Source of the DNA: an uncultured Bacteroidales bacterium
GTDB taxonomy: Bacteria > Bacteroidota > Bacteroidia > Bacteroidales > FEN-979
NCBI GenBank assembly: GCA_903945175.1
Contig: CAJAUM010000098.1
Span: 50,421 to 114,420 of the forward strand
Direction of reading: 5' to 3'
Length of the DNA: 64,000 nucleotides
This document shows positions 9,362 through 17,652 of the stretch, one piece after another. The first letter of the stretch is position 1; each line of letters starts with the position of its first letter. The position numbers and the translations under genes were made by a program. The notes under the pieces are model-generated. The model had not been told where the DNA came from. It saw only the letters and a list, made by a program, of their open reading frames with translations, and ran no database searches.

Positions 9362-10586
9362 CCTGGTGGTCGTTATCCTTTACCTGACACTGGTCTTCAT
9401 TGGCTGGCTGAACATATATGCAGCCGTATTTGATGAAAGTCACAACAACATTGTCGATTTTTCGCAAAAATATGGCAAACAGATGATCTTTATCATCGCC
9501 GCCCTGTTTCTGGCCATGGGCACCCTGATCATTGACCCCAAGTTCTTTTCCCAATTTGCCTGGTTTATCTATGGCTTTGTCATCTTTTTGCTGATCATTG
9601 TCATATTTTCAGGAAGGGAGGTAGCAGGGTCGAAGGGGTGGTTTGCCATTGGCGGATTTGGCATTCAGCCTGCTGAATTCGCAAAGATGGCCACAGCGCT
9701 TGCACTGGCGAAATACCTTGGTTCGCTGGATATGAGCCTGACAAAATTCCGCAACGTGGTGATGGCCTCCGCCATTGTCCTCATTCCGGCCGTGATCGTC
9801 CTGCTCCAGCATGACACCGGTTCTGCCATCGTATTCCTTGCGCTGGTGATCGTACTTTATCGTGCCGGCCTTACCGGGTTGGTCCCCCTGGCCTTTATTG
9901 TGCTGCCGGGACTGGGGGTTCTGGCGCTCCTCATCCCCAAAGTTATCCTGGTAGTGGTTTTACTCATTGTTGCAGGAGGATTTTACTTTTTCAGCAAGCG
10001 CAACCTGCGCACCATGGTGCTGATCAGTTCGATCTTCATGGCTTCAGCCGGCTTTGTGTTTTCAGTGGATTACAGTGTGAATCATATCCTGGAACCGCAT
10101 CAGCGCAACAGGATTCACGTTTTACTTGGGAATGACCTCGACCTGAAAGGTGCCGGATACAACGTTAATCAGTCACTTATTGCCATTGGATCAGGAGGAG
10201 TTTTTGGAAAAGGGTTTTTGCAGGGGACACAAACGAAATATAATTTTGTACCGGAACAGAGTACCGATTTCATTTTTTGCACCGTGGGTGAAGAGTGGGG
10301 ATTTTTGGGATCGTCCCTGCTGATTCTCCTCTATGTTGGTCTTTTTGTGCGCATTATCCTGATGGCTGAGCGACAACGATCGCGATTCAGCCGGTTTTAT
10401 GGCTACGGGGTAGCCTCCATCCTGTTTTTTCACTTTGCCATTAATATTGGGATGACACTTGGATTAATGCCTGTGATCGGGATCCCACTCCCATTTGTAA
10501 GCTATGGCGGTTCATCTTTATGGGCCTTTACCCTTTTATTGTTTATCTTTATCCGCCAGGACTCATCACGATTCGACCTTGTGTAA
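9327..10586 (+). CDS. rodA: SEDS peptidoglycan polymerase RodA
   Basis: Membrane glycosyltransferase that polymerises lipid II for side-wall growth, working with PBP2. 419 residues with about ten hydrophobic segments. The SEDS signatures are seen in the FVPEQSTDFIF...GEEWGF region (about 309-330) and the C-terminal FVSYGGSSL. It starts with GTG at 9327 inside the 3' end of mrdA, so the two are translationally coupled. Compared with E. coli RodA (370) it has a longer central loop, which contains additional hydrophobic segments. Confidence 0.96.
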   Translation: MREYKGIFYRIDLVVVILYLTLVFIGWLNIYAAVFDESHNNIVDFSQKYGKQMIFIIAALFLAMGTLIIDPKFFSQFAWFIYGFVIFLLIIVIFSGREVAGSKGWFAIGGFGIQPAEFAKMATALALAKYLGSLDMSLTKFRNVVMASAIVLIPAVIVLLQHDTGSAIVFLALVIVLYRAGLTGLVPLAFIVLPGLGVLALLIPKVILVVVLLIVAGGFYFFSKRNLRTMVLISSIFMASAGFVFSVDYSVNHILEPHQRNRIHVLLGNDLDLKGAGYNVNQSLIAIGSGGVFGKGFLQGTQTKYNFVPEQSTDFIFCTVGEEWGFLGSSLLILLYVGLFVRIILMAERQRSRFSRFYGYGVASILFFHFAINIGMTLGLMPVIGIPLPFVSYGGSSLWAFTLLLFIFIRQDSSRFDLV

Positions 10587-10592
10587 CTGCAA

Positions 10593-11189
10593 ATGAACGA
10601 AAAATCCCCTCCGGTCAAAATAATCCAGGTCAAGAACATGACCAGCAGCTGTTGCATTCATTTGCTGCGCAGGGAGCTTTCATTGGACGGGATTGAAATC
10701 CACGATATTAAACTTGGAACACTTGCCCTGTCGATTGATCCCAAAAAAATCACCTGGAAAAAAATTGAAACGATCCTGGAGGGGTATGGGTTTGAGATTA
10801 TCCGGGACAAGGAAAAAATGCTTGTAGAACAGATCAAACAAGCCATTGTAGACCTGGTACACAACTCCACCTACAATGCCATGGTGCGTAATTCAGATTA
10901 CCTGGTTGAGCGGTTTGGGATGTCCTATCCCTACATTTCATCGCTATTTTCAAAACATGAAAACACAACCCTCGAAAAATTTATCATCCTCCATAAAATA
11001 GAAAAGGTGAAAGAGCTTATTGAATACGGCGAAGTGACCTTAAGCGAAACAGCCTATATGATGGGCTACAGCAGCGTACAGTACCTTTCCACACAATTTA
11101 AATCGGTCACAGGCATCTCCGTTACAGAATATAAGGGAACACCCGGAAATACCCGCGTTGGCCTCGATAAACTGATTCATGGCCAATAA
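10593..11189 (+). CDS. AraC-type regulator with degenerate HMA-like N-terminal domain
   Basis: 198 residues. Residues 8-72 have the length and pattern of a heavy-metal-associated (HMA) beta-alpha-beta-beta-alpha-beta domain. Its metal loop reads MTSSCC (16-21), so relative to MxCxxC the first Cys is Ser and only the second Cys (C21) is kept, beside an extra C20. Residues about 85-190 are an AraC-type helix-turn-helix pair (LSETAYMMGYSSVQYLSTQFK). It follows rodA by 6 bases and ends 134 bases before the PqqD-like gene. A copper or thiol sensor, or a domain that has lost metal binding, are both possible; targets unknown. Confidence 0.75.
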   Translation: MNEKSPPVKIIQVKNMTSSCCIHLLRRELSLDGIEIHDIKLGTLALSIDPKKITWKKIETILEGYGFEIIRDKEKMLVEQIKQAIVDLVHNSTYNAMVRNSDYLVERFGMSYPYISSLFSKHENTTLEKFIILHKIEKVKELIEYGEVTLSETAYMMGYSSVQYLSTQFKSVTGISVTEYKGTPGNTRVGLDKLIHGQ

Positions 11190-11323
11190 AGCCCTGGGAG
11201 CAAAAGTCCCCATCTTAAAATTTCATACATCCTTTTTTAAATTTCGTAACACCCGGGTCGTTTGAGCCCCATAATATTGCATCGTGAAATTACATCTGCT
11301 GACTAAATTAAAAACCATATCCT

Positions 11324-11584
11324 ATGAAACTACGAAAAAATGTTGCTGTCAGTGAGGCCGGGCTGCTGTTCAACCCGGTATTGGGTGAATCCTTCTCAGT
11401 GAATCCCATTGGTGTAGAGATACTGAAATTAATCAGGGAAGATAAATCAGTAGACCAAATCAGTCACACCATCCTCGAAAAGTACAATACCGACAAAGCG
11501 ACCTTTGAAAAAGACTATCATGATTTTATCGGTATTCTTTATAATCATAACCTGATTGAGACAAATGAAGAAACGAACGATTAA
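11324..11584 (+). CDS. PqqD-like RiPP-recognition-element (RRE) protein
   Basis: 86 residues matching the small winged-helix PqqD fold: KLRKNVAVSEAGLLFNPVLGESFSVNPIGVEILKLI is typical, with a beta-hairpin followed by the 'N..G..I..L' helix, then ...KYNTDKATFEKDYHDF and a short C-terminal strand. (Segments are quoted in parts: KLRKNVAVSEAGLLFNP; NPIGVEILKLI.) PqqD-fold domains bind leader peptides of ribosomally made, modified peptides. There are no pqqABCE genes here, so a role in PQQ synthesis is unlikely. It overlaps the ATP-grasp gene by 20 bases and opens a six-gene same-strand block. A near-consensus -7 element (TAATATTG, 11272-11279) lies 44 bases upstream. Confidence 0.8.
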   Translation: MKLRKNVAVSEAGLLFNPVLGESFSVNPIGVEILKLIREDKSVDQISHTILEKYNTDKATFEKDYHDFIGILYNHNLIETNEETND

Positions 11585-12611
11585 TATCGCAGTTACAGGG
11601 CTGAATGCCATCGACAGTCCCGGCCCGGGAGTATCGGTGATCAGGGCATTGCGCGAGGCTGCATCATTCGATGTGAAAATCATCGGGTTATCTTACGAAT
11701 CACTGGAACCGGGGATTTACATGCACGATCTTGTTGACCGGACCTATTCCATTCCCTATCCATCGGCAGGAATCGACACCATTCTGGAACGCCTGGAATA
11801 CATCCATGAAAAGGAGAACCTCGATGTGATCATCCCGAACTTTGATGCTGAACTTTTTCCTTTTATAAAACTTGAGGACAAACTCAGGAGCCTCGGCATT
11901 CATATGTTTCTGCCGACGTTACACCAGTTTGAAGAGCGCGAAAAGGTGAACCTCAACGATTTCGGAAAAAAATACGGGATCAGCGTTCCAAAAAGCAAGG
12001 TGATCTATGATCTGAATACTGTTTACAGCCTCCTGTCTGAATTCTCCTTCCCCATGCTTGTGAAGGGCAAGTTTTACGATGCGTCAATTGCATACAGCAT
12101 TGAACAGGTGAAGAGCTATTTTAACAAGATCAGCGCCAAATGGGGGCTTCCGATCATCATTCAGGAATTTATCCACGGAACTGAATTCAACGTAACCGGC
12201 CTGGGCGACGGTAAAGGCAATACCATAGCTGCAGTGCCGATGCGCAAGCAGTACATCACCGATAAGGGCAAAGCCTGGGGCGGCATTACCATTTCTGACG
12301 AGAAAATGCTGGATATGACCCGTACATTCCTGAAGAATACAAAATGGCGTGGCGGTTTCGAGCTGGAGTTAATGAAGAACAAGGATGGTGAACTTTACCT
12401 CCTCGAGATCAACCCCCGGCTGCCGGCATGGATCTACCTGGCCGTCGGGGTAGGGCAGAATATTCCGGAAGCGCTGGTAAATCTGGCCCTGGGTGAAAAA
12501 GTAACGCCATTTACCTCCTACGATGTAGGAAAGATGTTCATCCGCTATGCCTGGGATATGATTGTCGACCGGGAGGAGTTTGAGCAGATAAGCATGCATG
12601 GAGAATTATGA
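11565..12611 (+). CDS. ATP-grasp domain ligase
   Basis: 348 residues from ATG 11565 (a TTG nine bases earlier is less likely). The N-terminal third is a Rossmann-like preATP-grasp domain (INIAVTGLNAIDSPGPG). The ATP-grasp core shows FPMLVKGKF, then QEFIHGTEFNVT, and the metal/ATP site ELELMKNKDGELYLLEINPR near 265-285, where E and N of EINPR bind Mg-ATP. It looks closest to carbamoyl-phosphate-synthase/PylC-like ligases, which form C-N or acyl-phosphate bonds. Substrate unknown. It is translationally coupled to the PqqD-like gene and is followed by the decarboxylase after 102 bases. Confidence 0.85.
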   Translation: MKKRTINIAVTGLNAIDSPGPGVSVIRALREAASFDVKIIGLSYESLEPGIYMHDLVDRTYSIPYPSAGIDTILERLEYIHEKENLDVIIPNFDAELFPFIKLEDKLRSLGIHMFLPTLHQFEEREKVNLNDFGKKYGISVPKSKVIYDLNTVYSLLSEFSFPMLVKGKFYDASIAYSIEQVKSYFNKISAKWGLPIIIQEFIHGTEFNVTGLGDGKGNTIAAVPMRKQYITDKGKAWGGITISDEKMLDMTRTFLKNTKWRGGFELELMKNKDGELYLLEINPRLPAWIYLAVGVGQNIPEALVNLALGEKVTPFTSYDVGKMFIRYAWDMIVDREEFEQISMHGEL

Positions 12612-12713
12612 GGATTTGAGGATTTGAAAATGAACATAGCATGTGATTAGAAATCTTAATAGAAAAAATTTGAGTTTTGATCTTTGAGTTTGTAAATAAG
12701 AAACATAAAACAT

Positions 12714-14069
12714 ATGAACAAAGTAAGATATGAACGCCCGGTAATCAAAAAACTGGAGACCGGCATGCCGAATAAATTCGGAACCAGAATGGATTACGAA
12801 CCCCTGACCCATATTGATGGCCATTCCGTTGCCAAAATGTTAAAGGACTATGGGTCGCCCCTGTTTGTTATTTCTGAAAGGATTATCCGCAGCAATATAA
12901 AAAAGGCTAAACGGGCTTTTGAAACGCGCTATCCGAAAGTTCAGTTTGCCTGGTCCTATAAAACCAATTACCTCAATGCGATCTGCAACATCTTCCACCA
13001 GGAGGGTTCGTGGGCCGAGGTGGTATCAGGATTCGAATACGATAAAGCCATCAACCTGGGCGTTGACGGCCGTAAGATTATTTTCAACGGTCCCAATAAG
13101 AGCGAACTTGACCTCACGAAGGCCATCAACAACGATTCGCTGATCCACATCGACCACCTCGATGAGCTGTATACCATCACTGAATTGGCTGAAACGCTGA
13201 ATAAACGGCCACGGGTCGCCATCAGGGTAAATATGGATACGGGAGTATATCCCATGTGGGACCGGTTTGGCTTCAACTATGAAAATGGCCAGGCCTGGGA
13301 TGCCCTGAACAAAATTATGCATTCCGGAAAAATGGAACTGGTCGGGCTTCATTGTCATATTGGCACCTTCATGCTTTCGCCCCATGCGTATGGCGTTGCT
13401 GCCACCAAACTGGCTGAACTGGCACTCTCCATTGAACAGAAATTCAAGCATGAGATCAAATACATTGACCTTGGGGGCGGATTTGCCTCCAAAAATACCC
13501 TGAAGGGATCCTACCTGCCCGGAACAGATACAAGCCCTTCGTTCAATGATTTTGCAGAGGCAATCTCTACGGCGCTTCTGAACAGCAATTTCCAGAAGGA
13601 CAAGTTACCTTTGCTGGTACTGGAAACCGGACGTGCACTGATTGATGAAGCGGGATACCTGCTCGGGACGGTGATATCGAACAAACGTTCAAGTACGGGC
13701 CGTCGGAATACCATCCTCGACATTGGTGTAAACATCCTCTTCACCTCATACTGGTACGATCATAAAATCACGCCTGCGCAACCTTTTACGCAGTATACCG
13801 AGGATACTTGTGTTTATGGGCCCCTCTGCATGAACATCGATGTGATCCGCGAAAGCACATCTCTTCCCCTGCTGAACAAAGGGGAACATGTCGTGATCCA
13901 CAGTGTTGGCGCCTACAACATGACCCAGTGGATGCAGTTTATCACCCTCCGTCCCAATGTGGTCCTGATTGATGCAGAAGAAAAGCTGCATCTGATCCGC
14001 GACAAGGAATCACTTGAAAATATGAACAATATGGAAAAAATTCCTGAACACCTCCGCAAGATCAACTGA
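12714..14069 (+). CDS. Fold-type III PLP-dependent decarboxylase with leader-like N-terminal tail
   Basis: 451 residues of the diaminopimelate/ornithine/arginine decarboxylase (alanine-racemase fold) superfamily. PLP lysine is K83 in FAWSYKTNYL; the phosphate-binding glycines are in YIDLGGGFAS; GLHCHIGT and LETGRALIDEAG are also typical; the active-site Cys of the partner subunit is in YGPLCMNID. The first ~26 residues are an extra basic tail containing RYERPVIKKLETG, which resembles the YxxPxL signal in lasso-peptide leaders. The enzyme could act on DAP, lysine or another amino acid. It is not assigned as lysA because its neighbours are PqqD-like and ATP-grasp genes. It is followed after 2 bases by the next gene. 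Confidence 0.85.
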   Translation: MNKVRYERPVIKKLETGMPNKFGTRMDYEPLTHIDGHSVAKMLKDYGSPLFVISERIIRSNIKKAKRAFETRYPKVQFAWSYKTNYLNAICNIFHQEGSWAEVVSGFEYDKAINLGVDGRKIIFNGPNKSELDLTKAINNDSLIHIDHLDELYTITELAETLNKRPRVAIRVNMDTGVYPMWDRFGFNYENGQAWDALNKIMHSGKMELVGLHCHIGTFMLSPHAYGVAATKLAELALSIEQKFKHEIKYIDLGGGFASKNTLKGSYLPGTDTSPSFNDFAEAISTALLNSNFQKDKLPLLVLETGRALIDEAGYLLGTVISNKRSSTGRRNTILDIGVNILFTSYWYDHKITPAQPFTQYTEDTCVYGPLCMNIDVIRESTSLPLLNKGEHVVIHSVGAYNMTQWMQFITLRPNVVLIDAEEKLHLIRDKESLENMNNMEKIPEHLRKIN

Positions 14070-14071
14070 TA

Positions 14072-16282
14072 ATGGAGAATACACGATTAACCCAAATTTT
14101 TCCCTCCTTTTTTTCAGGAATCATCAACAGCTATACCCAGGTCTTTTTTTCAAATAACAAGGTATTCGCATCGATTCTTGTAATTGTTTCGTTTTTCGAC
14201 TTTTGGGCTGGAGCCAGCGGCCTCTTCGCTGTTTTGATTTCAAATACCCTGGCTTACCTGATTGGCTTAAACCGGATAAACATCAAAAAAGGGTATTACG
14301 GATTTAACAGTTTGCTGGTCGGACTGGGATTTGGTGTTTATTACCAGCCAGGGGTTTCATTTTTCATCGTCCTTGCATTTGCCGCCATGCTGACCGTCTT
14401 TCTTACCCTCTGGTTTGAGGGAGTTGTCGGAAAATACGGACTTCCTTATATGAGCCTTTCCTTTTTGTTTGGAACCTGGCTTGTCAGCCTGGCAACACGT
14501 CAGTTTACCTCCCTGCATGTCAGTGAGCACGGAATCTTCATGACCAACGACATGTTCCTGATTGGAGGACATCCCATGGTCACCTCCTACAACTGGTTTG
14601 TCAACCTGGGACTGCCTGAGTCGATCCGGCTCTACTTCACCTCCCTTGGGGCCATTTTCTTCCAGTATCACCTCTTTGCGGGAATCCTCATTGCGATCGG
14701 TTTAATCATCTATTCGCGAATTGCATTTATTTTATCGCTGGTCGGATTTTTCTCTGCCTACTTTTACTACCAGATCGTCGGAGCCAATATATTTGAGTTG
14801 AGTTATGGCTATATCGGTTTTAACTTTATTCTGACCTCCATTGCGATCGGCGGATTTTTCATTATCCCCTCGCGGTGGTCATTTCTCTGGGTAATCCTGC
14901 TTACGCCTGTCATTTCAATTGTCCTCACCAGCACACAATCGATCTTATCTCTTTTCCAGTTATCGGTTTATTCTCTTCCTTTCAACCTCGTAGTTTTGCT
15001 CTTCCTCTATTCGCTTAAATTCAGGGACCGATATTTCACCAAACCAGAGTTGGTGGGGTACCAGCAATATGCGCCAGAAAAGAACCTCTATTCCCACATC
15101 AATTATAAAGCCCGCTTCGGAAAATCGATCTATTTTCCTTTTATCCTGCCATTCTGGGGCACCTGGAAGGTAACGCAGGGACACAATGGAGCCTTTACCC
15201 ATCAGGGAGACTGGCGCCATGCCTGGGACTTCGAAATTACCGATGAAAAGGGATTAACCTTTGCTGATAAAGGAGATTACCCTGAAGATTATCATGCGTT
15301 CAGCAAACCTGTGATTGCGCCTGCCGATGGGTGGGTCGAAGAAACCATTGATGATGTGGACGAAAACACGATCGGGAAGGTTGATCTTGAGCACAATTGG
15401 GGGAATACGATTATTATCCGGCATGCAGATCAGCTTTACACCAAAATTTCTCATCTGAAAAAAAACAGTATCAAAGTCGCCAAGGGTGAAACGGTGAAGA
15501 AAGGACAGATTATTGCCAGTTGCGGAAATTCAGGACGCTCCCCCTATCCTCACCTTCATTTTCAAATCCAGGGGACTCCTTATATTGGCTCAAAAACCCT
15601 CGATTATCCCATAAGCCATTTCATCCATCAGGAGATGGGTTCTTATGCTCTGAAATCATATGAATTACCTCAAAAAGATGCCTTGGTTTCCAATATTTCA
15701 AAAAATCATTCGCTCGAAAAAGCATTTCATTTCATCCCCGGACAAAAATTCAGCTACAAGGTAACCCCGCCCACAGGGAAAGAATACCAGGTTGAATGGG
15801 AGGCGCAGGTCGACGCCCTGAACAGCACCTACCTGTATTGCGAAAAAACAAAATCCCGGGCCTATTTTTATAATGACGGAGAGATTCACTATTTCACCCA
15901 TTTCGATGGAGATAAATCATCGCTTCTGTTCAAATTCTACCTTGCCGCCTATAAAGTCATGACAGGTTATTACCGGAATCTCCAGGTTAAGGATAATTTT
16001 CCGGTGAACACATTTAATAATCGGTTTTTAGGCATACTACAGGACTGTGTTGCTCCGTTCTATATATTCGCCCGTGCTGACTTTTCCCTTTTCTACGTTT
16101 CAATGGATGATGAGTTGATGCAATCGAATATCAGGCTGCATTCTGTGACATGTGCAATGATCGGAAGACACGAAATTAACAAGATTGAATGTGACCTGTT
16201 TGTCGGACAACACGGACTGGAACGATTTATCATATACGAACGAGAATTAACTACTGAAGTAACCCTGCTGCACGAAAGATGA
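14072..16282 (+). CDS. Urea-transporter / M23 metallopeptidase fusion protein
   Basis: 736 residues. Residues 1-315 are a polytopic membrane domain of the urea transporter (SLC14) type, with FNSLLVGLGFGVYY (78-91) and GFNFILTSIAIGGFF (249-263) as pore-region repeats. Residues about 365-500 are an M23 (LytM-like) zinc peptidase: H383 and D386 in RHAWDFE, H461 (ISHLKK), and H494-L-H496 in PHLHFQ, so all zinc and catalytic residues are present. Residues 500-736 are beta-rich and unrecognised. One chain therefore joins a small-solute channel to a periplasmic peptidoglycan hydrolase. The gene starts 2 bases after the decarboxylase and overlaps the next gene by 4 bases (ATGA). Confidence 0.82.
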   Translation: MENTRLTQIFPSFFSGIINSYTQVFFSNNKVFASILVIVSFFDFWAGASGLFAVLISNTLAYLIGLNRINIKKGYYGFNSLLVGLGFGVYYQPGVSFFIVLAFAAMLTVFLTLWFEGVVGKYGLPYMSLSFLFGTWLVSLATRQFTSLHVSEHGIFMTNDMFLIGGHPMVTSYNWFVNLGLPESIRLYFTSLGAIFFQYHLFAGILIAIGLIIYSRIAFILSLVGFFSAYFYYQIVGANIFELSYGYIGFNFILTSIAIGGFFIIPSRWSFLWVILLTPVISIVLTSTQSILSLFQLSVYSLPFNLVVLLFLYSLKFRDRYFTKPELVGYQQYAPEKNLYSHINYKARFGKSIYFPFILPFWGTWKVTQGHNGAFTHQGDWRHAWDFEITDEKGLTFADKGDYPEDYHAFSKPVIAPADGWVEETIDDVDENTIGKVDLEHNWGNTIIIRHADQLYTKISHLKKNSIKVAKGETVKKGQIIASCGNSGRSPYPHLHFQIQGTPYIGSKTLDYPISHFIHQEMGSYALKSYELPQKDALVSNISKNHSLEKAFHFIPGQKFSYKVTPPTGKEYQVEWEAQVDALNSTYLYCEKTKSRAYFYNDGEIHYFTHFDGDKSSLLFKFYLAAYKVMTGYYRNLQVKDNFPVNTFNNRFLGILQDCVAPFYIFARADFSLFYVSMDDELMQSNIRLHSVTCAMIGRHEINKIECDLFVGQHGLERFIIYERELTTEVTLLHER

Positions 16283-17652
16283 AGAAACTACTTTTCCCTA
16301 TTTTCATGTTAATCTTGTCCTTTAATTCTGAAAGCATTAAAGCTTCCATGACACTTGATTTCAAAAGCGTGGATGAATTGACCTACCGGTACTTTATGGA
16401 AAAAAAGTGGGACAGCGTGATCATTATTGGGAAACAGGCCCTGCATGCTGATATCGATTATTACTATTTACGGGTCCGGATGGGATTGGCCTATTATGAG
16501 CAAAAAGAATATATCCCCGCTGCAAACCATCTGGTAAAAGCACGTCAATTTGATCCGAAAGATGCGGTTGTTGCAGATTACCTGTATTATGCCTATATTT
16601 TCACTAACCGTCTGGAGGAGGCCCGCCTGCTTCAGGCATCCCTGCCCGTTGCAGCAAGAAATGTTCTTGACCAGAAGAAAGGCGTGGTGTCCTATGTTAA
16701 CTTCGAAAGCGGATATACCTTCAGCAGCAACAACACCCTGAAAGATAAACCATACCTGATGGAATCCGATAGTATTTATGGGGAAACCGATTTGTACGGC
16801 AATTATCTTTACGAACACCTCGGTTTAAAATTCAACCTTTCAAACCGAATCGGATTAACTGTTGCCTACAACTACCTCAACTTCTCCAAGCTGAAATATA
16901 TTCAGGATGTTACCTACAATAATCCGCCTGTGACCCACGATACCAGCTTCAAATACAACGTAAATCAGCATGAATTTCATGCAGGGCTTTCCTGGTATCT
17001 GAATGGTGGATTCAGAATCATGCCAGCCTTTCATTTGATCTATGACAACTACCCCTATACCAGCGCATCCTTCGACACTATTTTGTATAAGTATCAATAT
17101 TCCCGAACCGATACATCCTTTACCAATTACCTGGTCGGACTCAGCCTGTCGAAAGAAATTGGCCGCTTTAATATCGGGATATCAGGAAGTTATTCCAATT
17201 TCAATAACCGAAAACAAAAACAGGCAGCTGCCTATTTGACCTGGCTCCCGTTCGGCAACCTCAACCTTTACAGCACTACGACGGTAACAGGATTTTTCCA
17301 GAGTAAAGATAACCGGCTTTTACTGAGCCAGGTGATCGGGGCCAGGATCACCCCCTGGTGCTGGGGAGAAGGCAGTTTTTATTATGGCGATTACACCAAT
17401 GCAAATATCCTGAATGGAGCAGTCGTTTATAACAACAGCGATGTGATTGATTACAGGGCCAGCGCCAACCTTTACTTCCTGGTGGGGAAACACCTCCAGT
17501 TCTCCCTCATTTACCAGTATGCACGAAAAGAGAGCAAACAATATTTTTTCACCGTCAATTCCTCAACAAAAGAGATAAGTTCAACCCCAAAAGTCGTATT
17601 AAACCCGTATAACACACACACAATTTTAGGAGGCATCACATGGAAACTATAA
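16279..17652 (+). CDS. TPR plus beta-barrel outer membrane protein
   Basis: 457 residues: signal peptide (1-22), tetratricopeptide-like helices (about 30-115, e.g. YLRVRMGLAYYEQKEY), then a long alternating beta segment to the C-terminus (about 140-457), rich in Tyr/Phe/Asn strands and ending in GGITWKL with a typical barrel-terminal strand. The layout of N-terminal TPR and C-terminal barrel recalls SLAM-like or cellulose/alginate export porins; no specific family can be named from sequence alone. Overlaps of 4 bases upstream and 13 bases downstream tie it to the block. Confidence 0.75.
   Translation: MKKLLFPIFMLILSFNSESIKASMTLDFKSVDELTYRYFMEKKWDSVIIIGKQALHADIDYYYLRVRMGLAYYEQKEYIPAANHLVKARQFDPKDAVVADYLYYAYIFTNRLEEARLLQASLPVAARNVLDQKKGVVSYVNFESGYTFSSNNTLKDKPYLMESDSIYGETDLYGNYLYEHLGLKFNLSNRIGLTVAYNYLNFSKLKYIQDVTYNNPPVTHDTSFKYNVNQHEFHAGLSWYLNGGFRIMPAFHLIYDNYPYTSASFDTILYKYQYSRTDTSFTNYLVGLSLSKEIGRFNIGISGSYSNFNNRKQKQAAAYLTWLPFGNLNLYSTTTVTGFFQSKDNRLLLSQVIGARITPWCWGEGSFYYGDYTNANILNGAVVYNNSDVIDYRASANLYFLVGKHLQFSLIYQYARKESKQYFFTVNSSTKEISSTPKVVLNPYNTHTILGGITWKL

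Noticed and set aside
11324..11584. PqqD-like gene as part of PQQ synthesis
   Set aside because: No pqqA, pqqB, pqqC or pqqE gene lies anywhere in the window, and the neighbours are a ligase and a decarboxylase.
12612..12713. A short precursor peptide gene in the gap before the decarboxylase
   Set aside because: The only ATG frames are under ten codons; the GAGGATTT and TTTGAG repeats there look like low-complexity sequence.
12714..14069. Decarboxylase simply as lysA (diaminopimelate decarboxylase)
   Set aside because: Family membership fits, but the extra leader-like tail and the neighbours argue for a specialised paralogue; left unnamed instead.
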